This document shows positions 37,371-47,324 of a stretch of DNA of 64,000 bases, one piece after another (within the stretch, counting starts at the first letter, position 1; every line of letters begins with the position of its first letter). The translations under genes and the position numbers were made by a program. The stretch is from the NCBI RefSeq assembly GCF_000014865.1, contig NC_008576.1, positions 4,121,001 through 4,185,000 of the forward strand, read 5' to 3'. The stretch comes from Magnetococcus marinus MC-1. GTDB taxonomy: Bacteria > Pseudomonadota > Magnetococcia > Magnetococcales > Magnetococcaceae. The notes under the pieces were generated by a model. It worked only from the letters and a program-made list of their open reading frames with translations. It searched no databases and was not told where the DNA came from.

Positions 37371-38528
37371 ATGAGCCAGCGCGACAACAAGCCCATGACG
37401 GTACGCGACCGCATGATCGGGAACGTCATCACCCTTACCCCTACCACCACCCTGCGCGATGGCATGCGGCTAATGACCAGCCAATCCCACGCGGCTCCAG
37501 GCTTTGCGGTGGTGTTGCAGGATATGGTGCCCACCGGTCTTGCCACGGAGTTTGATTTTTTAAAATGGATTGTCCAAGGACGCGACCCCGACACCACCAA
37601 AATTGGCGACATGCGCCTCTCGCGCCCCCACGTCGTCCACGAGGGCACCCCGGTACAGGAGCTGTTGGAGCTCTACAGCCGTCGCCGTTTTCGCCGTTTC
37701 CCTGTGCTTAATGATGAGGAGATCCTCATCGGCACCATCAATGAAAAACAGATCCTCGCCTCACTACCGCGCACCGATCTGCTGAAACAGTTTCGTGTCA
37801 TGGATGTAATCCGCAAACCGATCCCCATGCTCTCTCCTGGCATTCAATACCGGGAGGTTGCACAAAAAATGTTTGCTTGGCATCGGGGCTGCGCCATGGT
37901 GGTGGATGAGGGTATCTTGATCGGCATCGTCACCGAGCGGGATATAATGCGCCTCCGGTTGCGCGAAGATTGGTCCCCTGAATGGATGCTGGACGATTTT
38001 ATGCGTCGCCAACCGGTCGCTATTGATCCAGGCCGCACCTTGGATGAGGTGATGGAGATCTTTATGGAGACCGATCACCGACGCCTACCCATTGCGGATA
38101 TGGACGGCACCTTTCGTGGCATGATCAGCATGACCGATGTGATCAAGGCCATGGCCAGCAATCTACGCAGCCATCAGGCGGTACTCAACCCCGAGAGTGT
38201 GCCTGAACCTGCCGTATGGCTGCTCCCCAAAGAGAACCATCCCATCCTAGCTTTTAATGAAAAGAGCAAACAGATCCTGGGTCTCACCGAAGAGGCCATT
38301 AAGGATCATAACATCACGGCGGACCATCTGGTTAAAGATCCCGAAATCTGGACCGCGCTCTATACCCTGCTGACACACTGCGAGGAAATTCGTAAAATCA
38401 ATATTCCAGCTGTGACCACCCAAGGGCGTCAAATGAGCATGCTCTCGCGCATCCGGCTGGTCAAGACCCCCTCCGGGGAGGAGCGCATTTTCTGGGCGCT
38501 GCTGGGGGACACCCATAACGATTATTAA
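37371..38528 (+). CDS. multi-CBS-domain protein with C-terminal PAS-like part
   Basis: A 385-residue cytoplasmic protein. CBS-type units recur along it: VRDRMIGNVITLTPTTTLRD; HVVHEGTPVQELLELYSRRR with FPVLNDEEILIGTINEKQI; MDVIRKPIPMLSP with MVVDEGILIGIVTERDI; and MRRQPVAIDPGRTLDEVMEI with LPIADMDGTFRGMISMTDV. Thus there are about four CBS motifs (two Bateman modules). From about residue 275 it changes to a PAS-like region (ENHPILAFNEKSKQILGL) ending in a beta-strand pair. CBS modules bind adenine nucleotides, so it is probably an energy or ligand sensor, but no catalytic domain is attached. It is 16 bp upstream of a CoA-binding gene. Confidence 0.85.
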   Translation: MSQRDNKPMTVRDRMIGNVITLTPTTTLRDGMRLMTSQSHAAPGFAVVLQDMVPTGLATEFDFLKWIVQGRDPDTTKIGDMRLSRPHVVHEGTPVQELLELYSRRRFRRFPVLNDEEILIGTINEKQILASLPRTDLLKQFRVMDVIRKPIPMLSPGIQYREVAQKMFAWHRGCAMVVDEGILIGIVTERDIMRLRLREDWSPEWMLDDFMRRQPVAIDPGRTLDEVMEIFMETDHRRLPIADMDGTFRGMISMTDVIKAMASNLRSHQAVLNPESVPEPAVWLLPKENHPILAFNEKSKQILGLTEEAIKDHNITADHLVKDPEIWTALYTLLTHCEEIRKINIPAVTTQGRQMSMLSRIRLVKTPSGEERIFWALLGDTHNDY

Positions 38529-38544
38529 ATGGAGAGAGCCGCCC

Positions 38545-38967
38545 ATGTCCCTTATGAACGATGACCAGATGGTTGAGATGTTAAAGGTCAGCAAAACCAT
38601 TGCTGTGGTTGGCCTAAGCCCCAAACCCGACCGGGCTTCTAACAGGGTTGCGGCCTACATGCAGCGCCAGGGCTATACCATCATTCCTGTGCATCCTGGG
38701 GTGGATCAAGTCCTGGGTGAAAAGGCCTATGCCACCTTGGAGGATATTCCCAGCCACATCCAAGTGGATATTGTGGATGTTTTTCGCCGTGCCGAACAGA
38801 CCCCCGAGGTGTGCCAAGCTGCGGTTAACATTGGGGCCAAATATGTATGGATTCAGCTTGGCATTGCCAATGCCGATTCCATGGCGATCTGTGCCGCAGC
38901 GGGTATACCCGCCACGCAGGATCTCTGCTTAAAGATTGAACATGCCCGTTTGCAACACCAACTTTAA
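38545..38967 (+). CDS. CoA-binding domain protein (YccU-like)
   Basis: A 140-residue Rossmann-like protein: KTIAVVGLSPKPDRASNRVAAYM near the start, then YTIIPVHPG, and the strand-loop VDVFRRAEQTPEV and VWIQLGIANADSM. This is the YccU/CoA_binding_2 family; its biological role is not known. The ATG is preceded by GGAGAG. It is the second gene of a likely pair with the CBS protein. The gap to 39361 holds a hairpin (38973-38991) and a terminator but no gene. Confidence 0.85.
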   Translation: MSLMNDDQMVEMLKVSKTIAVVGLSPKPDRASNRVAAYMQRQGYTIIPVHPGVDQVLGEKAYATLEDIPSHIQVDIVDVFRRAEQTPEVCQAAVNIGAKYVWIQLGIANADSMAICAAAGIPATQDLCLKIEHARLQHQL

Positions 38968-39230
38968 CAGCCCAGGTTTTTGACAAACCTGCACCCAAGC
39001 GCCCCCCCTGCCCAAGCCCCCACCCTTTTTAAACAGGGCTCAGCTTTGGGCGGGGGCCCACCGCCGACAACAAAGCGTGTGCCGCAGCGGGCAGGTTATC
39101 CCCCCACGCCACGCCTCAAACATTGATCGAACGCGACACTCTACGCCCTCGAAGCATAAATTTAACCATGCCAGCGGCAAAATAATCTGCTATTTTAAAG
39201 CATAAACACCATCTTAATTTCACCGCGCGG

Positions 39231-39270
39231 TTGTCCCGCATCACCAATGGGACAAAAATTTTTGTATAAT
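39231..39270 (+). promoter_or_regulatory. terminator-like hairpin and -10 box before the signalling operon
   Basis: TTGTCCC (39231-39237) pairs with GGGACAA (39249-39255) around an 11-base loop and is followed by ATTTTTG, a weak intrinsic terminator for the upstream pair. A TATAAT at 39265-39270, preceded by TG, could be the -10 of an extended-type promoter for the gene starting at 39362. No good -35 is seen. Confidence 0.45.
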
Positions 39271-39361
39271 GCACTGCCTTGGACACCCTATCCAGGGTAT
39301 AGTGATCACACTGGACTTGACCCGTTTTGGACTTTGCACCGCTAGCCTGTAGGAGCGCCCC

Positions 39362-40192
39362 ATGGGAATGACACGCCGCCGTTTCTCTGCCCTGGCCTTA
39401 TGCACCCCCCTATTACTTTGGGGATGTGGTGAATCCAGCGACAAACAGGCCGCTGCAACGCCCCCGCCCACCCCCACGGATGAACAGGCGACCCTGCTGA
39501 TCTACTGCGGCATCACCATGATTAAGCCTATCATGGCCATTGGCAAGCTGCTGGAACAGCGCGAACCAGTCAAAATGGTCTATACTCAGGGGGGGTCGCA
39601 GGATCTCTATCTGAGTTTAAAAAAATCCCATGAGGGGGATCTCTATCTGCCCGGCTCGGCCTCCTATCTGGAGCGTAATATGGCCGATGGCCTGTTGGGT
39701 AATACGGTGCATGTGGGCTATAATCAAGCCGCGTTCATGGTTAAAAAGGGTAATCCACTCAAGGTAAAGGGCGATATTAAAGAGCTGCTGCGGGAAGATC
39801 TCTCGGTGGTTATCTGCAATCCAGAGAGCGGCAGTATTGGGCGAGAGACCAAAAAAATTCTCACCGATGCTGGCATCTATCAGCAGATTTTTGAGCGGGC
39901 TACCTACCTTACCACCGCCTCGCGCACCCTGAACGCCGCCCTAAAAAAGGGCGATGCCGATCTCATCCTCAATTGGCGCGCCACCGGCTACTTTGAAGAG
40001 AATAAAGCCCTATTTGATGTGGTGGATCTGCCTGCTTCCATGGCCATACCGAAAAAATTGGTGCTCAGCAAGTTAACCTTCTCGCGGCACCCCCAACTGG
40101 CCGAAAAATTCATGCAACTGGCCGCCTCGGAAGAGGGGCAGCAGATCTTTCGTGACTACGGCTTTCTGGATAACAAGGCTGACATAAGATAG
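39362..40192 (+). CDS. Tat-type binding lipoprotein of a sensor operon
   Basis: A 276-residue periplasmic binding protein of the type II (ModA/SBP_bac_11-like) fold. It starts TRRRFSALALCTPLLLWGCG, which combines a twin-arginine motif with a lipobox Cys, so it should be a Tat-exported lipoprotein. The mature protein has LLIYCGITMIKPIMAIG, MVYTQGGSQDLYLSLKKS, GDLYLPGSASYLER and NPESGSIGRET. AGGAG lies six bases before the ATG. It is 5 bp ahead of a hybrid kinase gene, so it is a candidate ligand sensor for that kinase rather than a transporter subunit; no permease is nearby. Confidence 0.8.
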   Translation: MGMTRRRFSALALCTPLLLWGCGESSDKQAAATPPPTPTDEQATLLIYCGITMIKPIMAIGKLLEQREPVKMVYTQGGSQDLYLSLKKSHEGDLYLPGSASYLERNMADGLLGNTVHVGYNQAAFMVKKGNPLKVKGDIKELLREDLSVVICNPESGSIGRETKKILTDAGIYQQIFERATYLTTASRTLNAALKKGDADLILNWRATGYFEENKALFDVVDLPASMAIPKKLVLSKLTFSRHPQLAEKFMQLAASEEGQQIFRDYGFLDNKADIR

Positions 40193-40197
40193 CTTTT

Positions 40198-42600
40198 ATG
40201 TTCAATGGAATAACATGGCTAAAGCCCAAACAAGGCGCACCCACAACCGAGATCGGTGTCTCGCCTCGGCGCTGGGTCTATTTGCAAATGGCCCTGTTTT
40301 TGTTTGCCTTTATTCTTTTGTTGCTGTTGGATTTTATCTTTGCCCACGTGATCCATGAGTTAGACCAACAGACCGAAAACCAGCGTGCGCGGATTTTTTT
40401 GGGCGAACAGATCATCCATAATCTGGCCCTTATTGAAAAAGGGGTCTACGCCCTGCCCTTGACCCCGACCCCACGGGGTCGGCTGGTGGTGCGGGGGCAG
40501 GTGCTCAATGAGCTTGCCAGTCTGCGCAACACCCTCAAGGTGCTCAAATGGGGGGGGGTGGTCAATCTGACCACCCATCTTAACCTGAGCACCCAGGTAC
40601 AGATGGTACGCTCGGTACGGTTTCACATTGATGAACACCAGACCCCCTTTGTGCTGGAGATGATCGACCTGGAGCCTAAGCTGGACCAGATCGAGGATAA
40701 AATCTCGTCGCTCTCGCTGCTGCTACGCCAACGCGATCGGTTGAACCGCACCTCGGCCAACCAAACCGAACCCTTTCACCACACCATCGAGCGTTTTATC
40801 AAAACCATTCCGCCCCTGTTTGTGCGCATGAATGAGAACGCTAACCGCCTTTTTTACGAGACCAAACTGAACTTGGAGGCACTGGAACAGCAGGTCGCGG
40901 CCCAGCGTAGCCGCTATCGCACCATGCAACTGCTGTTTTCCCTATTGGTTATGGGCTTGGTGCTGCTCATGGGTCTGTTTATCGCCCGACAGGTGGATCG
41001 CACCCACCACAGTTTGCAGCAACTGATTGTGGATCTCACCCACGCTAAAGAGCTGGCCGAATCTGCCAACCGTGCCAAAACCGCCTTTTTGGCCATGATC
41101 AGCCATGAGATCCGCACCCCCCTGCATGGCATACGCGGCATGACCCAACTGTTGTTGGGGACCGAAACCAACCCTCAACAACAAAAACATCTGCATGCTA
41201 TTGAGCAGAACAACCGCGCCCTACAGCAGATTATTGATGACCTCTTGGATCTGGCTAGTCTGGATGCTCAAACCTTGGAGATTAAAGCACAACCCTTTGA
41301 TCTCTTGGCGTTAGTTGAACAGGTTATGACGGTCATCATGCAGCAATCCGACACCAAAAATCTGGCCCTTGGCTATCATCTACCCCAACCCTTGCATGGC
41401 AGCTACCTGGGGGATGGTCCTCGCATTGGTCAGGTTTTGCTTAAACTGCTGGGCAACGCCCTTAAGTTCACCGCCCGTGGTAGCATCACCCTGGATCTGG
41501 CGCTCATTAGCCGCCATGAGACACAGCATCTCATCCGCTTTAGTGTGCAAGACACGGGCATAGGCATTGCCCCCGAACTCCAAGAGGCGCTGTTTGAACG
41601 CTTTGCCCAGGCTGACGATTCGGCCTCGCGCCGCTATGAAGGGGCGGGCTTGGGGCTCTCCATCATCAAGGCCCTGGTGGCACGCATGGGGGGAGCGATT
41701 CACTTAACAAGCCAACCCTCCCAAGGCTCCCTGTTTTGGTTTGAACTGCCCTTGCAACCGCTGCCATCCAACGGCCCAGCACCCTTGCCAAACCTTACCC
41801 ACAGCCATCTGCTCTACTGGCATGGCAACAGTATCGTGGGTGAGCTGCAACGCAATCTATTAACCCCCTATTTTGCGCGGGTTACGCTGGTTATGGATGA
41901 GGAACAGACCCTGCGCAGCCTGTGGCGATTACACGCACAAGGCAGACCCGTGGACCTGCTGCTGTTGGACCACCCCAACGCAGTTATGGCCCAGGAGCTC
42001 CGGCGCAAGTTGCGTAAAGAGAGCCCCTTTGAGCATCTGCCCATGCTGCTGTTACACCCCCACTCCCCATGGGCCACAGCCCCTAGTATGGAGGGGTTGC
42101 ACACCCTGGAGCGGCCCTTGCGGCTACGCCCTGTATTGCACAAGCTCGATCAACTGTTGCATGGGGTCGAGAGCACCCCAGAACCGCCCGTGGATGAGCC
42201 CCAGGCGCTCCCCAGCTTACAAATTTTGGTGGCGGAGGATAACCTCGTCAATCAGCAGATTGCCGCCGGTTACCTCACCCGTTTGGGGCACCGCTACCAA
42301 TTTGCCAAGGATGGCATTCAGGCGCTCAATTTGGTGCAAAAAGGGGGGTTTGATCTGATCCTCATGGATGTTCGTATGCCAGATATGGATGGTTTGGAGG
42401 CCACCCGTCATATACGTGCCTTACCAAAACCCTGGTGCGACATCCCCATTGTTGCCCTGACCGCCAATGTCTTTGAACAGGATCGTCAAAATTGTCGGGA
42501 GGCCGGTATGGATGGCTTTTTACCTAAGCCCTTGGATCTGTCCCAACTGGAGCAAGCACTGCGCACCCATTTGCACTCAACGCCAGGAGCCACCTCATGA
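40198..42600 (+). CDS. hybrid sensor histidine kinase with two receiver domains
   Basis: An 800-residue membrane kinase. Membrane helices lie near residues 30-50 and 242-260, with a periplasmic helical sensor between them. The HisKA domain has the phospho-acceptor His303 in ISHEIRTP. The ATPase has [15 protein letters not shown] and GAGLGLSI. Next comes a degenerate receiver (about 535-655, VDLLLLDHPN), then a canonical receiver with Asp724 in LILMDVRMPDMDG. No HPt domain is present, but the next protein has one, so a phosphorelay between the two is likely. The stop overlaps the next start (ATGA). Confidence 0.93.
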   Translation: MFNGITWLKPKQGAPTTEIGVSPRRWVYLQMALFLFAFILLLLLDFIFAHVIHELDQQTENQRARIFLGEQIIHNLALIEKGVYALPLTPTPRGRLVVRGQVLNELASLRNTLKVLKWGGVVNLTTHLNLSTQVQMVRSVRFHIDEHQTPFVLEMIDLEPKLDQIEDKISSLSLLLRQRDRLNRTSANQTEPFHHTIERFIKTIPPLFVRMNENANRLFYETKLNLEALEQQVAAQRSRYRTMQLLFSLLVMGLVLLMGLFIARQVDRTHHSLQQLIVDLTHAKELAESANRAKTAFLAMISHEIRTPLHGIRGMTQLLLGTETNPQQQKHLHAIEQNNRALQQIIDDLLDLASLDAQTLEIKAQPFDLLALVEQVMTVIMQQSDTKNLALGYHLPQPLHGSYLGDGPRIGQVLLKLLGNALKFTARGSITLDLALISRHETQHLIRFSVQDTGIGIAPELQEALFERFAQADDSASRRYEGAGLGLSIIKALVARMGGAIHLTSQPSQGSLFWFELPLQPLPSNGPAPLPNLTHSHLLYWHGNSIVGELQRNLLTPYFARVTLVMDEEQTLRSLWRLHAQGRPVDLLLLDHPNAVMAQELRRKLRKESPFEHLPMLLLHPHSPWATAPSMEGLHTLERPLRLRPVLHKLDQLLHGVESTPEPPVDEPQALPSLQILVAEDNLVNQQIAAGYLTRLGHRYQFAKDGIQALNLVQKGGFDLILMDVRMPDMDGLEATRHIRALPKPWCDIPIVALTANVFEQDRQNCREAGMDGFLPKPLDLSQLEQALRTHLHSTPGATS

Positions 42601-45600
42601 GTATGAGCGGTAAAATTATCACCCTGGTCTGTGTGATTGCCATTTTAGCGGCGGGCAGTGTGGGTTATGCCACCATGGAGCGGTTGCAAAAGGAGCTGAC
42701 GCTGCATGCCCAACAACAGGTGCGCCACACCACGCAGCAGGTAAGCCACAAGCTGGAACAAGGCATCGCCCTGTTGATGGCCGATGTGCGCACCCTAGCG
42801 GCGGATCCCGCCCTGTTGGATCTGGCGGAGCTCGCCCGTGGCGTCCCCCATGAGCATGGCGATGTCCACGCGCACAAACAGCGCATGGCACAGATTTTTA
42901 CCAATCTTTTACAGCAACGGGCTGACTATCAGCAGATCCGCCTTATTGGTTTGGATGAGGATGGGCGGGAGCTTATCCGCATCAAGCGCCAGCCTGACAA
43001 CACCCTCACCCAGGTTGCCCCAGCGGACCTGCAAACCCAAGGACAGCGCAGCTATTTTAAGCGCACCATTATTCTGCCAAAAAATCAGGTTTATCTCTCT
43101 GAGATTAATTTAAGCCGGGAAAATCAGGTTATTGTAAGCCCACACATGCCGGTTATTCGTGCCAGCATGCCGCTTTTTGACCATTTGGGGGAAACCTTTG
43201 GTTTGCTGGTCATCAATCTGGATCTCAGCCGTCTGCTGGCGGATTTGCAGCACCAGACCCCAGGTCAGAGCATGCATCTGTTCAACCATCACGGCTATCT
43301 ACTGGCAAGCAGCCCACCGCAGGCCGAGTTGCAGAACTTTGGCTTTGAGTTTAACCAGCCGCCGTTGATGCTCACCCTCTACCCGGTTTTGGCCCAGCAA
43401 TTAAACCATAGCGCTGAGAGCGCCTTTACTTTGGTGGCACAGGATGCGCCATCCGGCACCCATGAGCTGTTGGGGGTGCAGACGCTCTACCATAACCCCA
43501 ACCGCCCCGACCAACGGTTGGTGATCACGGTAAGCATGCCCTACCAGAAAATTTTCACCACCCTTTACAGCTCCAGGGATGAGTCTCTGCTTATCGGTGG
43601 CGGCATGCTGCTTATGGCCTTGCTGCTGGCGGTGCTGTTGACCCGCTCTTTGACCCACCCCTTGCGGGCGATGATTCGCGCGGTCGAGGATACCGCCCAT
43701 GACCAGGGCCGCCACGCGCTACCTGTAGGGGTTGGGGGGGAAATGGGGATTCTAGCCAAGGCTTTTGCGCAGATGTTGCAGCGCACCGCCGAGCAGAACG
43801 CCGCTCAAGCCGATCACCGTGCTAATCAACTCTTAGAAGCCACCGACGTTGGGGTGTTTGGTATTGATGACCAGGGTTTGGTCTCTTTTATCAATCCGGC
43901 AGCCGAGCGCATGTTGGGTTACAGTCGTGAAGCGCTGTTGGGTAAAAATATCCACAGCATGGTGCACCACGCCTATGCCGATGGCACACCCTATCCGGAA
44001 CATGCATGCCGCATGTCGGCGGCCCTACGGGAGCAACGGGAGTACCACGTGACCGATGAGGTGCTGTGGAAACAGGATGGCAGCCCTTTTTATGTCACCT
44101 ACAGCAGCATTCCCCTCTGGCAAGGGGATCAGCGCAGTGGTGCGGTCATCACCTTTTGGGACACCACGGAACAGCGCCAGGATGAGCAGAAGCTAATCGC
44201 TGCCCAACAAGAGGCGGAGTTGATCGCCGCCGAAGAGCGCGCCCTAGAGGCTCTCTTTAAGTTGACCCTGCAAGAGAGCGCCACCACCCACTATCTCGAA
44301 GAGGTGTTGGAGGCGCTGATTCACTCGGTACCCTGGCTCAAGCTTAAACCGGTGGGGGGGCTCTTCCTCACCGATGAGAGCGCCCCCCAACCCCAGCTCA
44401 AGTTGGTGGTCAACCACAATCTTGACCCAGAGTTAAAGCAGCGCTGCGCCAAAGTCCCTTTTGGCACCTGTTTGTGTGGTCTGGCGGCCCAAAGTGGCAC
44501 CCTACAGTTTGCCAGCTGCATGGATCACCGCCACGTCATTACCTTTGAGGGGATTACCGCCCATGGGCACTACAACGTGCCCATTATGGATGGGGCACAG
44601 GTACTGGGCGTGATGGTGCTTTATCTCGCCCACGGCCACGAGCAGAAGGAGCGGGAGACCGCCTTTCTGGCGCGAGCTGGGCATATTATCAGCATGGGAT
44701 TAATGCGCCGCCGTGCCGCCAAGGAGTTAAGCTGCGCCAAGCAACGCGCCGAGCGGGCCAACCATGCCAAGTCTGATTTTTTGGCGACCATGAGCCACGA
44801 AATTCGCAATCCTATGAATGCCATTATCGCCCTTAGCCACCTTGCCCTGGAACAGAGCCACGACCAGCGCCAGAGGGACTATCTGAGCAAAATCCACACA
44901 GCGGGCCAATCGTTGTTACGTATCATCAATGACATCTTGGATTTTTCCAAAATTGAGGCGGGCAAGCTGGAGATTGAACAGACCGATTTCCAATTGGATG
45001 ATGTGTTGAGCAACCTTGCCACCCTGACCGCGGTTAAGGCCCAAGAGAAACAGATTGAGCTTATTTTCGACAAAGCCCCGGCGCTACCCCACGCCTTGCG
45101 TGGGGACCCTTTACGCCTGAGTCAAATTTTGCTCAATGTGGTGGGCAACGCCATTAAGTTTACCGAGCAGGGCGAGGTGGAGATGAGCATTACCCGCCAC
45201 ACCCAACGGGGGGAGCTGCTGGAGCTCTGCTTTACCGTGCGCGATACCGGTATTGGGATGAATGAAGCGCAGATAGCGGAACTGTTTCGCCCTTATCAGC
45301 AGGCCGAATCTTCGACCTCTCGCCGTTTTGGGGGCAGTGGTTTAGGGCTCTCCATCAGCCACCAGTTGGTCACGCTCATGAACGGGACCATTCAGGTGAG
45401 CTCAACACCCGGGGTTGGCAGCCAATTTGTTATTACCTTGCCCTTTGCCGTTTTGCCGGATCGGCCAGAAAGTCTCGTCATACCCAAGCTGTTGACGGGG
45501 CAGGTGGTGGTGGCCAGCGCCAACCAGCGCATGTGTGACGTGGTGGCAGAAAACCTTGGCCGCTTTGGTCTGACCTGTGCCAGTGTCGGTGCCATGAGCA

Positions 45601-46769
45601 CTCTGCATCAGTGGTTAGAGAATAACCCGCTGCCCCGCTTTATGGTGTTGGATGCGGATATGCTGCCGGTCTCCATGGCACAAGATCTGGAGCTGCTGCT
45701 CAACCCCATGCTTCACCGTTTTGTCGAGGGGGGGGTGCTGATGTTACATGGCTACCAGACTCAGCAAGCGGTTATGGATCTGGCCGCTAAGGATGCACGG
45801 GTGGGGGCGGTACAGAAGCCGGTCACCTCTTCCAGCCTCTATGATGGTGCAGTACAGCTCCTGGGGGTAGGCTCCCTTAGCGATGCCCAACACGCCCCGG
45901 TACAATCCAATGCCTCGCCCACCACGTGGCCCCAACTGACTGGCCGTCATATGCTGGTGGCAGAAGATAATGCCATCAACCAGCAAATTATCCAGGAGCT
46001 CTTGAGTAAAGTCGGGGTAAACGTGACGCTGGTCAACAACGGGTTCGAGGCGGTGGAAAAGGCCAACCCCCTGCATCATGACGCCATTCTCATGGATCTG
46101 CACATGCCCCTTATGGATGGCTTTGAGGCCACCACGCAAATCCGCCAACGGTTTGGCAACACACTGCCCATCTTTGCCATGACCGCCAGCTCAACCCCAG
46201 AGGATCAAAAACAGGTGCAGCAGAGTGGTATGAATGGTCACCTGACCAAGCCCATTGATCCAGTTCTTTTGTACACCAATCTAAGCCAATGGCTTGGCGA
46301 GCAACCACCTAAGCCGCCATCGGTTTCATCCCCTCAACCCGCTCAACCACAACCGGCGGACAGCCTGCAAAGCGTGCCGGGGCAACCGGGCCAGCGCTCT
46401 CCTGCTGGTCCCCCCAATATACCGGGCATCAATTATACGCTAGGGCTGCAACAACTGGGTGGGGATGCAGAGCTCTATCACCAAATACTTCTCGCCTTTG
46501 AGCAAGATCAGCGGGAGACCTCTGCTAAACTGATTCAGCTACTGGAAGCGGGTGACTTGGCCGCCTTGGAACCCTTGGTGCATACGCTCAAGGGATTGTT
46601 GGGCAGTGTTGGGGCGGAGCGCTTACGCGCCAGGGTCATCGCCCTGGAGACCTCGCTGAAGATGGCTCAACCCAAAGAGAATATCGCTGCACTTATTCAA
46701 ACGATGCAGGCGGAGTTGGCCCCCATGCTGGCGGCCATTGCCCAGCTACACATTAAAGCGGGGCGTTAA
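42597..46769 (+). CDS. large hybrid sensor kinase with PAS, GAF, receivers and HPt
   Basis: A 1390-residue protein. A first helix near 5-25 and a second near 330-350 bracket an extracytoplasmic dCache-like sensor; HAMP follows. A PAS domain (LLEATDVGVFGIDDQGLVSF) and a GAF-like domain (ALIHSVPWLKLKPVGGLFL) precede HisKA with His734 in MSHEIRNP. The ATPase has VVGNAIKFTEQG and GGSGLGLSI. A degenerate receiver is followed by a full receiver with Asp1167 (ILMDLHMPLMDG). The C-terminal HPt has His1329 in LVHTLKGLLGSVG. It can therefore run a whole His-Asp-His relay. It is coupled to the upstream kinase by a four-base overlap. Confidence 0.93.
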   Translation: MSMSGKIITLVCVIAILAAGSVGYATMERLQKELTLHAQQQVRHTTQQVSHKLEQGIALLMADVRTLAADPALLDLAELARGVPHEHGDVHAHKQRMAQIFTNLLQQRADYQQIRLIGLDEDGRELIRIKRQPDNTLTQVAPADLQTQGQRSYFKRTIILPKNQVYLSEINLSRENQVIVSPHMPVIRASMPLFDHLGETFGLLVINLDLSRLLADLQHQTPGQSMHLFNHHGYLLASSPPQAELQNFGFEFNQPPLMLTLYPVLAQQLNHSAESAFTLVAQDAPSGTHELLGVQTLYHNPNRPDQRLVITVSMPYQKIFTTLYSSRDESLLIGGGMLLMALLLAVLLTRSLTHPLRAMIRAVEDTAHDQGRHALPVGVGGEMGILAKAFAQMLQRTAEQNAAQADHRANQLLEATDVGVFGIDDQGLVSFINPAAERMLGYSREALLGKNIHSMVHHAYADGTPYPEHACRMSAALREQREYHVTDEVLWKQDGSPFYVTYSSIPLWQGDQRSGAVITFWDTTEQRQDEQKLIAAQQEAELIAAEERALEALFKLTLQESATTHYLEEVLEALIHSVPWLKLKPVGGLFLTDESAPQPQLKLVVNHNLDPELKQRCAKVPFGTCLCGLAAQSGTLQFASCMDHRHVITFEGITAHGHYNVPIMDGAQVLGVMVLYLAHGHEQKERETAFLARAGHIISMGLMRRRAAKELSCAKQRAERANHAKSDFLATMSHEIRNPMNAIIALSHLALEQSHDQRQRDYLSKIHTAGQSLLRIINDILDFSKIEAGKLEIEQTDFQLDDVLSNLATLTAVKAQEKQIELIFDKAPALPHALRGDPLRLSQILLNVVGNAIKFTEQGEVEMSITRHTQRGELLELCFTVRDTGIGMNEAQIAELFRPYQQAESSTSRRFGGSGLGLSISHQLVTLMNGTIQVSSTPGVGSQFVITLPFAVLPDRPESLVIPKLLTGQVVVASANQRMCDVVAENLGRFGLTCASVGAMSTLHQWLENNPLPRFMVLDADMLPVSMAQDLELLLNPMLHRFVEGGVLMLHGYQTQQAVMDLAAKDARVGAVQKPVTSSSLYDGAVQLLGVGSLSDAQHAPVQSNASPTTWPQLTGRHMLVAEDNAINQQIIQELLSKVGVNVTLVNNGFEAVEKANPLHHDAILMDLHMPLMDGFEATTQIRQRFGNTLPIFAMTASSTPEDQKQVQQSGMNGHLTKPIDPVLLYTNLSQWLGEQPPKPPSVSSPQPAQPQPADSLQSVPGQPGQRSPAGPPNIPGINYTLGLQQLGGDAELYHQILLAFEQDQRETSAKLIQLLEAGDLAALEPLVHTLKGLLGSVGAERLRARVIALETSLKMAQPKENIAALIQTMQAELAPMLAAIAQLHIKAGR

Positions 46770-46844
46770 GGGAGCAGGCTCTGTTCGATCTCTTAATTGG
46801 AAGAGCTTTTTTGGGGGGGAGGACGTACCCTGATCAACCACCCA

Positions 46845-47324
46845 TTAGCGGTGATAGGGCACCCCATGTTGTAGGGTCATGGCGCGGTAGAGTTGCTCAG
46901 CCAGCATAACCCGCACCAGCATGTGGGGAAAGGTCATGGGACCAAAGGCCAGTTTAAAGGCTACCCCCTGTAAAACCCGTTCATGCAACCCATCCGGGCC
47001 GCCGATGATCAGTCCAACATCCCGATCACCGGCTTCCTGCCACCGGAGTAGCTGAGCGGCAAGCGTCTCGCTATCCAACAGTTTGCCCCCCCGGTCGAGG
47101 GCCATCCAGAGACGCTTATCCATCTTTTCCAAAATGCGCTCGCCCTCATCCGCAATCGCTTTGCTGCGGGTCGCCGGGCTCTCCTTGCCGGTACGCTGCC
47201 CTTCGGCAATCTCCACCAGCTCCAGACCACCATAGCGTTTCATGCGCCCTGCATAGTCGTCAAACAGCCCCTTCTCATGCTTGGGCATGCCCCGACCCAC
47301 AGAGAGAATGCGAAACCGACTCAC
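46845..47324 (-). CDS. rlmH: 23S rRNA pseudouridine-1915 N3-methyltransferase
   Basis: A 159-residue SPOUT methyltransferase acting on helix 69 of the assembled ribosome. The SAM knot is LIIGGPDGLHERVL, and the ending is LYRAMTLQHGVPYHR, as in nearly all RlmH proteins. Its start overlaps the rsfS stop by four bases, so the pair is coupled, the common rsfS-rlmH arrangement. Confidence 0.97.
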   Translation of the reverse strand: MSRFRILSVGRGMPKHEKGLFDDYAGRMKRYGGLELVEIAEGQRTGKESPATRSKAIADEGERILEKMDKRLWMALDRGGKLLDSETLAAQLLRWQEAGDRDVGLIIGGPDGLHERVLQGVAFKLAFGPMTFPHMLVRVMLAEQLYRAMTLQHGVPYHR

